Of a stretch of DNA of 49,319 bases, positions 42,133 to 49,319 are shown piece by piece. Location of the stretch: NCBI GenBank assembly GCA_002720975.1, contig PBIX01000025.1, positions 1 through 49,319 of the forward strand, in the 5' to 3' direction. The position numbers and the translations under genes were made by a program. The stretch comes from Planctomycetota bacterium. Lineage in GTDB: Bacteria; Planctomycetota; UBA1135; GCA-002686595. Each line of letters begins with the position of its first letter. Position 1 is the stretch's first letter. The notes beneath the pieces were generated by a model, which was not told where the DNA came from, ran no database searches, and saw only the letters and a program-made list of their open reading frames with translations.

Positions 42133-43191
42133 TCACTGACCGTCCGACTTGTCCGCCCTGGCCTTCTTCGGCCAGACATGATCCTCGGGTCGAATGTTCG
42201 GAACAAACTGACCGAAGCCGAAGTTCGTTGGCTTGAACTCTCCGACGATCGACACGTCGCTCTCCGCGGGAATCTGGTCTTCCATGCGCAACCCCCAGTA
42301 GCAGGAGTTCACCATGATGCGCCGGACCCCTGCGCTGGCAAAGTCCGGTGCGGCGCCGATAGTCGTACAGGCCGTGCGCATCGGCTTGCCGGGCGCGCGG
42401 TCGATCTCCCGGACCCAGAAGATAGGAATCATGGGTGCGTTCTTGGGGCCCTCCAGCAACGGCGAGTCGGGCTTCATGCCCTGCAGTACGGCACCACGCA
42501 GCAACACCTTCGCATCTTCGGGCAGGTCCCGGATGCCATAGACATCTGTCGTACCCCAGACGTCATCTGCCCCGCGCAAAATGGGATGCTCGGCATTGAA
42601 GGGCTCAATGACCCCGCGCGTGCTCTGGCTCCCATGTCCGCCGTGGTGGTTGACCCACGTCTCTCCAAGGATCTGCCGGCCAAACCCTCCCGACCATTTG
42701 CCGTTGCGGAAGGAGTAGTGCGCGTAGGGACTCTCCTTGTCACGTGAGTAGTTGAAGGCGTGGGTCGCCGTTCGGATCCCCAAGATGGGCTTGCCCGCCT
42801 CCACATAGTCCACGATGTGCTTCATGTCCGCGTCCGGCAGCTCCCTAAAACGCAGGAACATCACCATCATATCCGCGGACTCCAGCACCTCCAGCCCGGG
42901 GATGTGGGTCTGGTTCTTGGGGTCGATGACGCCTGATTCAGGATCCGTGGAGAAGAGAACGGTGCAGCGAAAACCGTGATGGAAGGCGAGGATCCGGCCC
43001 AGCATCGGCATGACCTCTTCGGAGCGGTACTCCTCATCCCCCGCGATCAACACCACGTGCTTGCCCTTGCCGGGCCCCTCGGTTCCCTCGTAGACAAGTC
43101 GGAAGGGCTCGACCTCTTGCGCGTCCTGGCTGAAACCGAACGTGGGAGAGAGTGCGAGGATCAAGGCAACGCAGAGGGCGGTGGATTTCAT
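42133..43191 (-). CDS. ThuA-like domain secreted protein (second copy)
   Basis: This is a 352-residue secreted ThuA-like protein. The signal peptide is MKSTALCVALILALSPTFGFSQ. Core motifs parallel the copy at 2356: GKHVVLIAGDEEYRSEEVMP, HHGFRCTVLFSTD, GKPILGIRTATHAFNYS, TWVNHHGGHGSQSTRG, VREIDRAPGKPMRTACTTIG and RIMVNSCYWGL. It lacks a lipobox, so it is probably free in the periplasm, unlike the lipoprotein paralogue. It is divergent from the GMC oxidoreductase operon, with 142 nt between starts. Because ThuA and ThuB of Sinorhizobium (ThuB being a Gfo/Idh protein) act on the same sugar pathway, its position beside a GMC enzyme and a Gfo/Idh-like protein hints at keto-sugar metabolism (inference). 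Confidence 0.87.
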   Translation of the reverse strand: MKSTALCVALILALSPTFGFSQDAQEVEPFRLVYEGTEGPGKGKHVVLIAGDEEYRSEEVMPMLGRILAFHHGFRCTVLFSTDPESGVIDPKNQTHIPGLEVLESADMMVMFLRFRELPDADMKHIVDYVEAGKPILGIRTATHAFNYSRDKESPYAHYSFRNGKWSGGFGRQILGETWVNHHGGHGSQSTRGVIEPFNAEHPILRGADDVWGTTDVYGIRDLPEDAKVLLRGAVLQGMKPDSPLLEGPKNAPMIPIFWVREIDRAPGKPMRTACTTIGAAPDFASAGVRRIMVNSCYWGLRMEDQIPAESDVSIVGEFKPTNFGFGQFVPNIRPEDHVWPKKARADKSDGQ

Positions 43192-43251
43192 CTGTATGGA
43201 GGTCGGGCTGAGGGGTTCGAATCGATGCTGCGGAAGGGCCCAGTATCCGCC

Positions 43252-43280
43252 TTGGAACCCACATCCGCCACCGCTAGGCT
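43252..43280 (+). promoter_or_regulatory. Candidate sigma-70-like promoter for the GMC operon
   Basis: TTGGAA at 43252-43257 and TAGGCT at 43275-43280 are separated by exactly 17 nt. This is the best -35/-10 pair seen in the window. The start codon at 43334 is 53 nt after the -10 box. Confidence 0.5.
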
Positions 43281-43333
43281 GCGAGCCACGAGGAAAGGGC
43301 CAAGCGCGTGCGCTGCGCTCCTACTCCCCCACC

Positions 43334-44977
43334 ATGATCGCCGACCTCGATGACCCGGGCCTCCCTGGCCTCCCAGACTACGATGTGGTCATCGCGGGGT
43401 CGGGCCCGGCGGGCATGACCCTGGCCCGGGAGCTGAGCGGATGCGGCCTGATGGTGTGTGTTCTGGAGAGTGGGTTGGAGAAGCCCACACCCAGGGGGGA
43501 CCGGCTGCGCGAGGTCCAGAGCACGGGCATCCACATCAAGGCCTTCTCGCGCGAGCGCGTGCTGGGGGGTGCCTCCAGTACCTGGTCCGGACTCTCCAGT
43601 CCACTGGATGACGTGGACCTGCAGACGCGGCCCTATCTGGAGCACTCGGGCTGGCCCCTGGACCGGGCAGAGCTGGATGACTACTACGGGCAAGCCTCGG
43701 AGCGCTATCGGTTCCCGGCGCCCGAACTCTACGCCGCGGGGGGATTCGACGCCCTGCGCACCAAGGGGGAACACCAACCCGCCTGGGAGATGCTGCGCGA
43801 GAAGATCTTCCTGGCCGCCGCCGATGCGCAGGACTTCGGCCAGGAGTGGAAGTCCTGCTGTGAGGCCGGGGACACCGACCTCCTTCTCGACGCCACCCTG
43901 GTGGAGCTGGAATCCGAGGAGGAAGTCGTGGGAGGCGCCATTGCCCAGACCCGCAGTGGCCGCCGGGTCCCGATCCGTGGGCGCGCCTTCGTGCTGGCCA
44001 CCGGTGGCATTGAGAATGCGCGCCTTCTCTTGGACAACAACCTGGGAAATGAGCAGGACCAGGTGGGGCGCTACATGATGAACCACCCGAAGAACTACTG
44101 CGGCATTCTGAAGCTGGCACAGCCGGTTCAAAGCCTGCCCTACTACTTCGGCTGCCAGGTGGGTGCCAACGCGGGCTATGCTGGCCTGCACCTGCCCAGT
44201 GAGGTCCAGACACAGCGTGAGCTCGTCAACGCCTACGTGCGCATGGAGCCCCTCTTCCCCTGGTCCGACAACGAGGGTGTGGAGTGCCTCGTCCTGCTCG
44301 TCAAGAAGTGCAAGGGACTCCTGACCTTCTGGACGAAGAGCCAGGGGGAGGCCGTCATAGCCATGCGCGACTACTCCGAGACAGGCGACGACAGCGACCT
44401 CTCCAACACGCGCCGCTCGGCGCTGGGAACGGCGGCGCTCGGGCTGCGCGTGGTGCTGCACCTGCCCAGCGTATTGACGTACGCGTTCTTCCGCCTGTCC
44501 GGACGCTCCCCCAGAATTCGACGCGTGCGTCTGCGCAACTTCATGGAGATGGAGCCACGGGCGGAGAACCGCGTGAGCCTGGCACGGGAGACCGACCCCA
44601 ACGGCCGCCCGGTGGCGCAGGTGAGCCACGATACGAGCGAGCGCGACCGCGCCTCCCTGCTCGCCCTGCACGAGGTCCTCCGCGAGGAGTTCGAGCGCAC
44701 GGGTCTGGGCACCCTCGGCCCCGATCTCGAGCAGGCCGACCCCTGGCCCATCACCCAGGACGCCTCGCACCACATGGGCACGACGCGCATGGGCACGGAC
44801 CCGCAGTCCTCGGTGGTCACGCCCCAATGCCGGGTGCACTCCACCTCGAACCTCTACTGCGCGGGCGCCTCGGTCTTCCCCACCAGCGGCTGCGCCAATC
44901 CCACCTGGACGATCGTCGCCCTGTCCATTCGACTGGCGCGGCACCTGCGCGGTGAACTGCAAGGGAGCGGGGCATGA
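43334..44977 (+). CDS. GMC-type FAD-dependent oxidoreductase
   Basis: This is a 547-residue flavoenzyme of the glucose-methanol-choline family. The ATG at 43334 is chosen because the FAD fold starts soon after; the frame is open to 43142. The FAD motif is GSGPAG (residues 22-27), with Glu45 closing strand 2. GGASSTWSGLSSPLDD is the second conserved block, and the segment FVLATGGIENARLLLDNNLG is typical of the family. In the C-terminal domain the catalytic pair is His479/His480 in ASHHMGTTRMG and Asn522 in GCANPTW. GMC enzymes oxidise alcohol or sugar hydroxyls. There is no signal peptide. The gene overlaps the Gfo/Idh-like gene by 4 nt, so the two are coupled. A sugar 3-oxidation role is plausible from context. 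Confidence 0.92.
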   Translation: MIADLDDPGLPGLPDYDVVIAGSGPAGMTLARELSGCGLMVCVLESGLEKPTPRGDRLREVQSTGIHIKAFSRERVLGGASSTWSGLSSPLDDVDLQTRPYLEHSGWPLDRAELDDYYGQASERYRFPAPELYAAGGFDALRTKGEHQPAWEMLREKIFLAAADAQDFGQEWKSCCEAGDTDLLLDATLVELESEEEVVGGAIAQTRSGRRVPIRGRAFVLATGGIENARLLLDNNLGNEQDQVGRYMMNHPKNYCGILKLAQPVQSLPYYFGCQVGANAGYAGLHLPSEVQTQRELVNAYVRMEPLFPWSDNEGVECLVLLVKKCKGLLTFWTKSQGEAVIAMRDYSETGDDSDLSNTRRSALGTAALGLRVVLHLPSVLTYAFFRLSGRSPRIRRVRLRNFMEMEPRAENRVSLARETDPNGRPVAQVSHDTSERDRASLLALHEVLREEFERTGLGTLGPDLEQADPWPITQDASHHMGTTRMGTDPQSSVVTPQCRVHSTSNLYCAGASVFPTSGCANPTWTIVALSIRLARHLRGELQGSGA

Positions 44978-46023
44978 GCGGCACGGCCAGTGCAACCAAC
45001 GGGAAGCGCCGTATTGCGGTGGTGGGCGTGGGCAAGCGTGTCCGCGAGGCGGTGCTACCTGCGCTGTGCGCCATCGAGGAGTCCTTTGAGGTCGTTGGGC
45101 TGTACGCCCGCACGGCGCGCACCCTGGAAGCTGCCGGACGCGAGTGGCCGGTCGTGCCTCTCTCAGACCTGCACGACCTCAAAGGCGTGGACCTCCTGTA
45201 TGTGGCCGTCGGTAAGGACGCGGTGCCGTCCGTGCTGCAGCAGCTCTTGAGCCTCGGCGCCTCAGACACGGACCTCCTGATCGACACGCCCGTGGTCCGC
45301 TTCCGCCACTTCCGGCACGTCGCAAGCCTGTCGGGTTTCCGCCGTGTGGGTGTACCGGAAGACTGCGCCTTCCTGCCTTGGATCAAGCCCGTGCGGGACT
45401 GCCTGGCTTCGGGCGTCCTCGGTGACCTCGACGAGTTGGTGCTCTGGAAGTCTGGCTACGCCTACCACGGCCTGGCCACGGCCAAGACGATCCTGGAAGC
45501 CGATGGGATCCGGCGCGCAAGCCGCAAGCCCGTGGAGAACGGGCTCTTTGAGCGCAGACTCCATCTGGACAACGGGACCCGGGCCACCATCGTCGAACCC
45601 CGGGACTACGCCTCGGGCTGGGTACAGGTGATCGGCTCCAAAGCCAGCCTCTGCGACCAAGCTCGGGAGGCACCGAAGTCCCTGCACCTGGAGGTCGCGG
45701 TCCAAGACGGCCTCTGCAGGAGTCTGCGAGTGGGCGACCACGTGGCCGAGCTCGACGAGGCCGAGGCCTCTCTCACCGCAGGGGATCCCGAGGACGCCAG
45801 CGTCATCGCCCGTCAGGAGGCCATGAAGCGCGTGGGCCTCTTGGGCGTGCTGCGCAACGTGCGCGATGGCGGCATGGGCTATCCCCTGACGGCTGCGGTG
45901 GAGGACACGGTGGTGGACTACTGGCTTGAGCGATTGGGGCGGTACCGCGCCACTCCCGTCACGGATCCCGGCGCACCCATGGCACGCTGCCTCCTCTCAG
46001 TTCTCTCACGCCTGGGTGGGTAG
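44974..46023 (+). CDS. Gfo/Idh/MocA-like oxidoreductase, degenerate catalytic motif
   Basis: This is a 349-residue protein with the Gfo/Idh/MocA fold. The nucleotide-binding strand reads RRIAVVGVGKRVREAVLPAL, and DLLYVAVGKDAVPSVLQQLL follows as in the family. At the place of the canonical EKP motif the sequence is LLIDTPVVR, so the Glu-Lys pair is missing. The later region (SGYAYHGLATAKTILEADGI) has a His but no clear DxxxH pair. It may therefore use another mechanism or have lost dehydrogenase activity. It overlaps the GMC gene start-to-stop by 4 nt and is followed 2 nt later by the YdcF-like gene. The coupling suggests joint work with the GMC enzyme. Confidence 0.85.
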   Translation: MSGTASATNGKRRIAVVGVGKRVREAVLPALCAIEESFEVVGLYARTARTLEAAGREWPVVPLSDLHDLKGVDLLYVAVGKDAVPSVLQQLLSLGASDTDLLIDTPVVRFRHFRHVASLSGFRRVGVPEDCAFLPWIKPVRDCLASGVLGDLDELVLWKSGYAYHGLATAKTILEADGIRRASRKPVENGLFERRLHLDNGTRATIVEPRDYASGWVQVIGSKASLCDQAREAPKSLHLEVAVQDGLCRSLRVGDHVAELDEAEASLTAGDPEDASVIARQEAMKRVGLLGVLRNVRDGGMGYPLTAAVEDTVVDYWLERLGRYRATPVTDPGAPMARCLLSVLSRLGG

Positions 46024-46025
46024 AC

Positions 46026-46766
46026 GTGGCGCACCTGATCGAGACCCTGATCATGCCGCCGGTGGGCAACCTGCTGCTCGCCCTGGTGGGTGTGGCGCTG
46101 ATCCGTGGACGGCGCAAGCTCGGGCGCCTGTGCATGGTTCTGGGGCTCGGCAGCCTCTTGCTCCTGACCCTGCCCGTGGTTTCGGCGGCGCTCCTGATCA
46201 GCCTGCAGACGGCCGCTCCCCTTCCACCGACGGGTCCCCTGCCGGATGCCGACGCGATCGTGATCCTCGGCGCGGACTTCCGTGCTATCGCACCTGAGAT
46301 GGGTGGGGCCACGGTCTCGCCCCTGACCCTTGAGCGGCTGCGTTATGGTGCGCGCCTCGCGCGGCGCGCTGAGACGCCCGTATTGGTCAGCGGCGGATCC
46401 CTTGGTCCGAAGGAGCCCCCCCTGGCGGGGCTCATGCGCAAGACCCTGCAAGAGGAGTTCAACGTGGAGGTGCGCTGGGCAGAGAAGCGCTCGCTCTCCA
46501 CCCGGGACAACGCCCGCTACTCGGCGGAGATCCTGTCCGAGGCCGGGTGTGCGCGGGTCATCCTGGTCACCCACGCGTGGCACATGCCACGCGCCCGGCG
46601 GGCCTTCGAACAGGCGGGGTTGAAGGTCATCCCCGCTCCCATGGGCATCCACCCCTGGCCCGCCCGGGACCTGGGCGCCATCACGCCCTTCTCACGTGCC
46701 CTGCTCGAGAGCACCTGGGGCCTCCACGAGTGGGTCGGTCGGATCTGGTATCGCCTGACCGAGTGA
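46026..46766 (+). CDS. YdcF/ElyC/SanA family (DUF218) membrane protein
   Basis: This is a 246-residue protein of the DUF218 family. The start is GTG at 46026, 2 nt after the preceding stop. Two N-terminal membrane segments (PPVGNLLLALVGVALIRG and LGSLLLLTLPVVSAALLI) precede the domain from about residue 75. That domain has DADAIVILGADFRAI, GARLARRAETPVLVSGG, SLSTRDNARYSAEIL and VTHAWHMPRARRAFEQAGL. ElyC and SanA influence peptidoglycan and envelope stability in E. coli; the biochemical role is unclear. In this operon it follows GMC and Gfo/Idh-like genes and may act on the same lipid- or sugar-linked intermediate, or be a bystander. Confidence 0.9.
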   Translation: MAHLIETLIMPPVGNLLLALVGVALIRGRRKLGRLCMVLGLGSLLLLTLPVVSAALLISLQTAAPLPPTGPLPDADAIVILGADFRAIAPEMGGATVSPLTLERLRYGARLARRAETPVLVSGGSLGPKEPPLAGLMRKTLQEEFNVEVRWAEKRSLSTRDNARYSAEILSEAGCARVILVTHAWHMPRARRAFEQAGLKVIPAPMGIHPWPARDLGAITPFSRALLESTWGLHEWVGRIWYRLTE

Positions 46767-46780
46767 GCCGTGCCGGGCCC

Positions 46781-48541
46781 TCAGTCCAAGAGCCAGCGCG
46801 CCCACTCTTCGTCCAGCCCGCGGGTCAGATGCTCCCGGGTGGCAGGGGGCTGCTGGGCGATCCACTCCCGCGCCGCATCCAGGTTGAGGTAGTAGGAGAA
46901 GGTGCCCGGCCCCACCACGAAGGAGCGCACGAAGCGCGCACCTGTACCCAGCAGGTAAGCCGAAGCGCGGGGTGAGGCCATGTGTGCGGTCACCTCCGCG
47001 CTCAGGGACTCGGGGCTGACCTTCCAGTCACTACCCACACGGCCCGCGGCCTCGGCCAGCCCATCGCCCAGCTCCTGTCCCATGCCGTCCGCCGCCGCCA
47101 GGGCGCGGGCCACGTCCCCCTTTGTCGCCCGCACGAGCCGGCGGCCGAGGCCGCGCACCCAGCCCATGTGTTGCTCACCACCGATCTCCCGAACCAGCTG
47201 CAGGTCCGCAGCGAAGTCCTGATCCAGGTCCGTCAGCCCCATGGCCGCGAGATCCGCGTGCAAGAGCTCGGGGTGGGGTTCGTCGAACTCCGCGAGGCGC
47301 CGCAGCTGCTCCGCGCGCTCGCCCGCCAGATGCGGCAGGATCTTGGGCACGTAGCCCAGGTAGTGGTAGCCCTTGACCCGCTGGAGCAGGCCCAGGTTCT
47401 GGAAGGGGCTCCAGGGCCGCGCCTCACCCAGGATGCCCGCCGTGTTCCAAAGACCCAGGACGCACAGAGAACCGACGACCACCGTCCCACCCCGCCCCAT
47501 GCGGGCTGCCATGATCGAGCCCACCAGGAGGACGACGACCCACAGGGGCATCATGCGCATCCAGTCAAAGGCGTAGTTGTGTTCGGGGAGGATGAACCCC
47601 GAACCGATCCAGGCCACGACCCACAGCAGAGCGATGGCCGCGAGGAAGCGGGGCACCAGTCCCCCACGCAGGAGGGCGAAGGCCAGAGCTGCGATTCCGG
47701 CGAGGGGATAGACGATGCGGGTGAGCAACCCGAAACCCCCGCGCTCCGCATACACCGAGTTCAGGAACGTACCCAGCAGGTCAAGCCGGCTCTTATCGGT
47801 CACAAGCGAGCGCCCGTGCACGTCGAACAGCTCCCCTCCCACCAGGGCTCCCATCCAGATCATCGGCAGGGCACCCAGCACGAGACCGAGCAGGCCGAAG
47901 CTCCCGCTCCGGGAGAAGACGATCCCCGGACGCATGATCAACAGCGCCAGGCCGACACCTCCCACGAACACGGCCATCTGGTAGCTGAAGTAGAGACCCA
48001 ACCCCGACACGATCCCCAGCCGCAGCAGAGCGCGCGTCGGATCCTCGCCCAGGTGGCTCTTCATCAGTCGCAGGCACTGGTCGAGCATCAGCACGCCGAA
48101 GAACATGGCCTCGAAGTGGATACCCAAGCTCAGGAGGCTCAGCTTCTGGGCAGCCCGCGGGCCGAAGATGAACAGCAGGCCAAACGTCAGCGCCTCACGC
48201 CGACCACAGTGGTGGGCCAGCAATCGCCAGCCGTAGCTCATCACCAGGGCGCAGGTGAACAGCCCCAGCAGCTTGTGGGCCAGCAGGTTCTCACCCACCA
48301 CCAGGAACGCCAGCGCCTTCAGGTGGCTGATGACGAAGCCGCCGCCCTCGTAGTAGTGGTAGGCCAGCTGGTGGTGGTCGATGGCGAGGCCATCGAGCAT
48401 GGCCTTGGCCGCGGTGCCCTTCTCGAGCTCCTCGCCATAGAGGAAAACGTCCGAGATGGCCGCGATCATCCAGCCCTTGACGAGGACGAGCAGGGCCAGG
48501 AGCGCGTACAGGTCGCGTCGGGGAGCAGGGGCGAGGGTCAT
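46781..48541 (-). CDS. Polytopic GT-C-like membrane protein
   Basis: This is a 586-residue membrane protein, starting at MTLAPAPRRDLY (48541); the frame is open to 48613. About ten to twelve membrane segments occur in residues 10-400. The first outer loop has SDVFLYGEELEKGTAAKAML, with adjacent acids (Glu-Glu) as in GT-C glycosyltransferases such as family 39, and a His-rich stretch (DHHQLAYHYYEGG) follows. From about residue 400 to the end is a helical soluble region without recognisable motif (LGLLQRVKGYHYLGYVPKIL, GDVARALAAADGMGQELGDG). I cannot prove transferase activity; the family is inferred from topology and the acidic first loop. It converges on the YdcF-like gene (14 nt) and is divergent from the cytochrome gene (86 nt). 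Confidence 0.65.
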   Translation of the reverse strand: MTLAPAPRRDLYALLALLVLVKGWMIAAISDVFLYGEELEKGTAAKAMLDGLAIDHHQLAYHYYEGGGFVISHLKALAFLVVGENLLAHKLLGLFTCALVMSYGWRLLAHHCGRREALTFGLLFIFGPRAAQKLSLLSLGIHFEAMFFGVLMLDQCLRLMKSHLGEDPTRALLRLGIVSGLGLYFSYQMAVFVGGVGLALLIMRPGIVFSRSGSFGLLGLVLGALPMIWMGALVGGELFDVHGRSLVTDKSRLDLLGTFLNSVYAERGGFGLLTRIVYPLAGIAALAFALLRGGLVPRFLAAIALLWVVAWIGSGFILPEHNYAFDWMRMMPLWVVVLLVGSIMAARMGRGGTVVVGSLCVLGLWNTAGILGEARPWSPFQNLGLLQRVKGYHYLGYVPKILPHLAGERAEQLRRLAEFDEPHPELLHADLAAMGLTDLDQDFAADLQLVREIGGEQHMGWVRGLGRRLVRATKGDVARALAAADGMGQELGDGLAEAAGRVGSDWKVSPESLSAEVTAHMASPRASAYLLGTGARFVRSFVVGPGTFSYYLNLDAAREWIAQQPPATREHLTRGLDEEWARWLLD

Positions 48542-48594
48542 GGACGACCACAGGATGACGGCGCGGGGGGTCCGGGTCCAACCAAGGATCTCGA

Positions 48595-48621
48595 TTGCTT
48601 TGGGCCCGGGCACGCTAGGAT
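48595..48621 (+). promoter_or_regulatory. Candidate promoter for the cytochrome c gene
   Basis: TTGCTT at 48595-48600 and TAGGAT at 48616-48621 are separated by 15 nt. TAGGAT ends 6 nt before the ATG at 48628, consistent with a leaderless transcript. Confidence 0.4.
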
Positions 48622-48627
48622 CCTCCC

Positions 48628-49319
48628 ATGCCCCGCGTCCCGTGGATCCTCACCCTCTGCCTGATCGGCTGCCAGCCGTCCGACCCCCAGGTCGATCCGA
48701 TTTCCGGGGCGGAGGGTCCCGCCTTCGCCGGCTCGGCTTCCTGTCTGTCCTGCCACGCTCACCAGGCCGAGCTCTGGGCCGGCTCCCACCATGACCTGGC
48801 CATGCAACCGGCCAACGCCGCCACCGTGCTCGGGGATTTCGAGGACGCCAGCCTCGAGCATTTCGGGAGCACCTCGCGCTTCACCCGACGCGAGGACGGG
48901 TTCTTCGTGAACACGGCGGGTCCCGATGGTGAAGACCAGGACTACAAGGTGGCCTGGGTGTTCGGCGTCGACCCCCTGCAGCAGTACCTCGTCGAGTTCC
49001 CCGGCGGTCGAATGCAGACCCTGCCGACCTGCTGGGACACGCGACCCGCCGACCAGGGTGGGCAGCGCTGGTTCCACATCTATCCAGACGAGCCCATCCC
49101 CGCCGGGGACGAGCTGCACTGGACCGGCCCGAACCAGACCTGGAACTTCATGTGCGCCTCCTGTCACTCGACGGGTTTGAAGAAGGGCTACGACAGCAAG
49201 TCCAACGAGTACACGACCACCTGGCTTGAGGACGACGTGTCCTGCGAGACCTGTCACGGCCCCGCCCAGGCCCACGTGAGCTGGGCCCAGGCCGGCGCCT
49301 CCCCCAACGCTCCCAACGG
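48628..49319 (+). CDS. Multihaem cytochrome c lipoprotein, 5' part only
   Basis: This frame begins at 48628 and is open to the end of the window, giving 230 codons; the 3' part is missing. The N-terminus MPRVPWILTLCLIGC is a lipoprotein signal (lipobox LIGC, Cys15). Three haem motifs are visible so far: CLSCH (Cys39-His43), CASCH (Cys176-His180) and CETCH (Cys206-His210). Between the first and second lies a globular part with YKVAWVFGVDPLQQYLVEFP and TWNFMCASCHSTGLKKGYD. This order matches the cytochrome c554-like proteins of planctomycetes, which often continue with further haem sites and TPRs. The role would be electron transfer in the envelope. Haem attachment would require a cytochrome c maturation system elsewhere. 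Confidence 0.9.
   Translation, partial: MPRVPWILTLCLIGCQPSDPQVDPISGAEGPAFAGSASCLSCHAHQAELWAGSHHDLAMQPANAATVLGDFEDASLEHFGSTSRFTRREDGFFVNTAGPDGEDQDYKVAWVFGVDPLQQYLVEFPGGRMQTLPTCWDTRPADQGGQRWFHIYPDEPIPAGDELHWTGPNQTWNFMCASCHSTGLKKGYDSKSNEYTTTWLEDDVSCETCHGPAQAHVSWAQAGASPNAPN

Noticed and set aside
43274-44995. 573-codon open frame on the minus strand
   Set aside because: Antisense to the GMC gene, whose motifs are unmistakable; this frame has none.
46982-48664. 560-codon open frame on the plus strand
   Set aside because: It is a Gln/His/Pro-rich antisense shadow of the polytopic membrane protein and overlaps the divergent promoter region.

Overview
The window is a GC-rich chromosomal segment of a bacterium, most probably a member of the Planctomycetota. 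The evidence is the gene content. It carries two DUF1501 proteins, a DUF1800 protein, a planctomycete cytochrome c (PSC)/WD40 protein, and a DUF1549/DUF1553 protein with haem-like motifs. It also has two ThuA-like secreted proteins, an FGly-type sulfatase, an ECF sigma factor overlapping a Ser/Thr kinase, and many signal peptides and lipoboxes. A secreted protein with a C-terminal module that I associate, from memory, with the Saltatorellus/Poly30-like lineage hints at that clade; this is inference. No phage, IS element, CRISPR array, rRNA or plasmid gene was seen, so the segment looks like ordinary, densely coding chromosome.

Layout. Positions 1-5.4 kb hold a tRNA-Gly(CCC), a small conserved protein, a secreted sulfatase, a ThuA-like lipoprotein, a small membrane protein, a GNAT acetyltransferase and a methyltransferase with a lipoprotein signal. 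A beta-propeller lipoprotein (5.6-7.7 kb) converges, across a long hairpin, on a minus-strand regulatory unit at 7.8-13.5 kb: a secreted thioredoxin-like/repeat protein (probably frameshifted near its 3' end), an ECF sigma factor and a transmembrane Ser/Thr kinase with TPRs. Next, 13.6-19.5 kb is a second minus-strand operon: a DUF5690 MFS-type transporter, an FG-GAP/UnbV (CRTAC1-like) lipoprotein, a TPR lipoprotein, and a sulfatase-fold lipoprotein lacking the formylglycine cysteine.

Positions 19.6-23.8 kb form a catabolic island that resembles the Puu (gamma-glutamyl-polyamine) route: an aldehyde dehydrogenase facing an SDR, a class-I amidotransferase-fold gamma-glutamyl hydrolase and a glutamine-synthetase-like ligase. 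Positions 24-26.9 kb are a DUF1800-DUF1501 pair. Then come a zinc carboxypeptidase-like/amidotransferase-like fusion, a trypsin-like protease with a strong terminator hairpin behind it, a membrane dipeptidase, an O-antigen-ligase-like membrane protein and a GIY-YIG protein. Positions 33.5-39.5 kb are a translationally coupled DUF1501 / PSC-WD40 / DUF1549-DUF1553 operon. Positions 39.6-43.2 kb hold a lamin-tail-like secreted protein, a PQQ-type propeller and a second ThuA-like protein. The last part carries a GMC oxidoreductase / Gfo-Idh-like / YdcF operon, a polytopic GT-C-like membrane protein, and the start of a multihaem cytochrome c lipoprotein that runs off the window.

How the genes fit together. 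Most products are predicted to be exported or membrane-bound, which fits a cell that degrades complex polymers and invests in envelope proteins. ATGA (4-nt) overlaps recur inside operons. TAnnnT boxes lie 6-11 nt before many start codons, suggesting leaderless or very short-leader transcription. No single spectacular new defence or mobile system was recognised. The best candidates for undescribed biology are the DUF5690/CRTAC1/TPR/pseudo-sulfatase operon, the M14-like/amidotransferase fusion, the exported methyltransferase, and the ThuA/GMC/Gfo-Idh neighbourhood.
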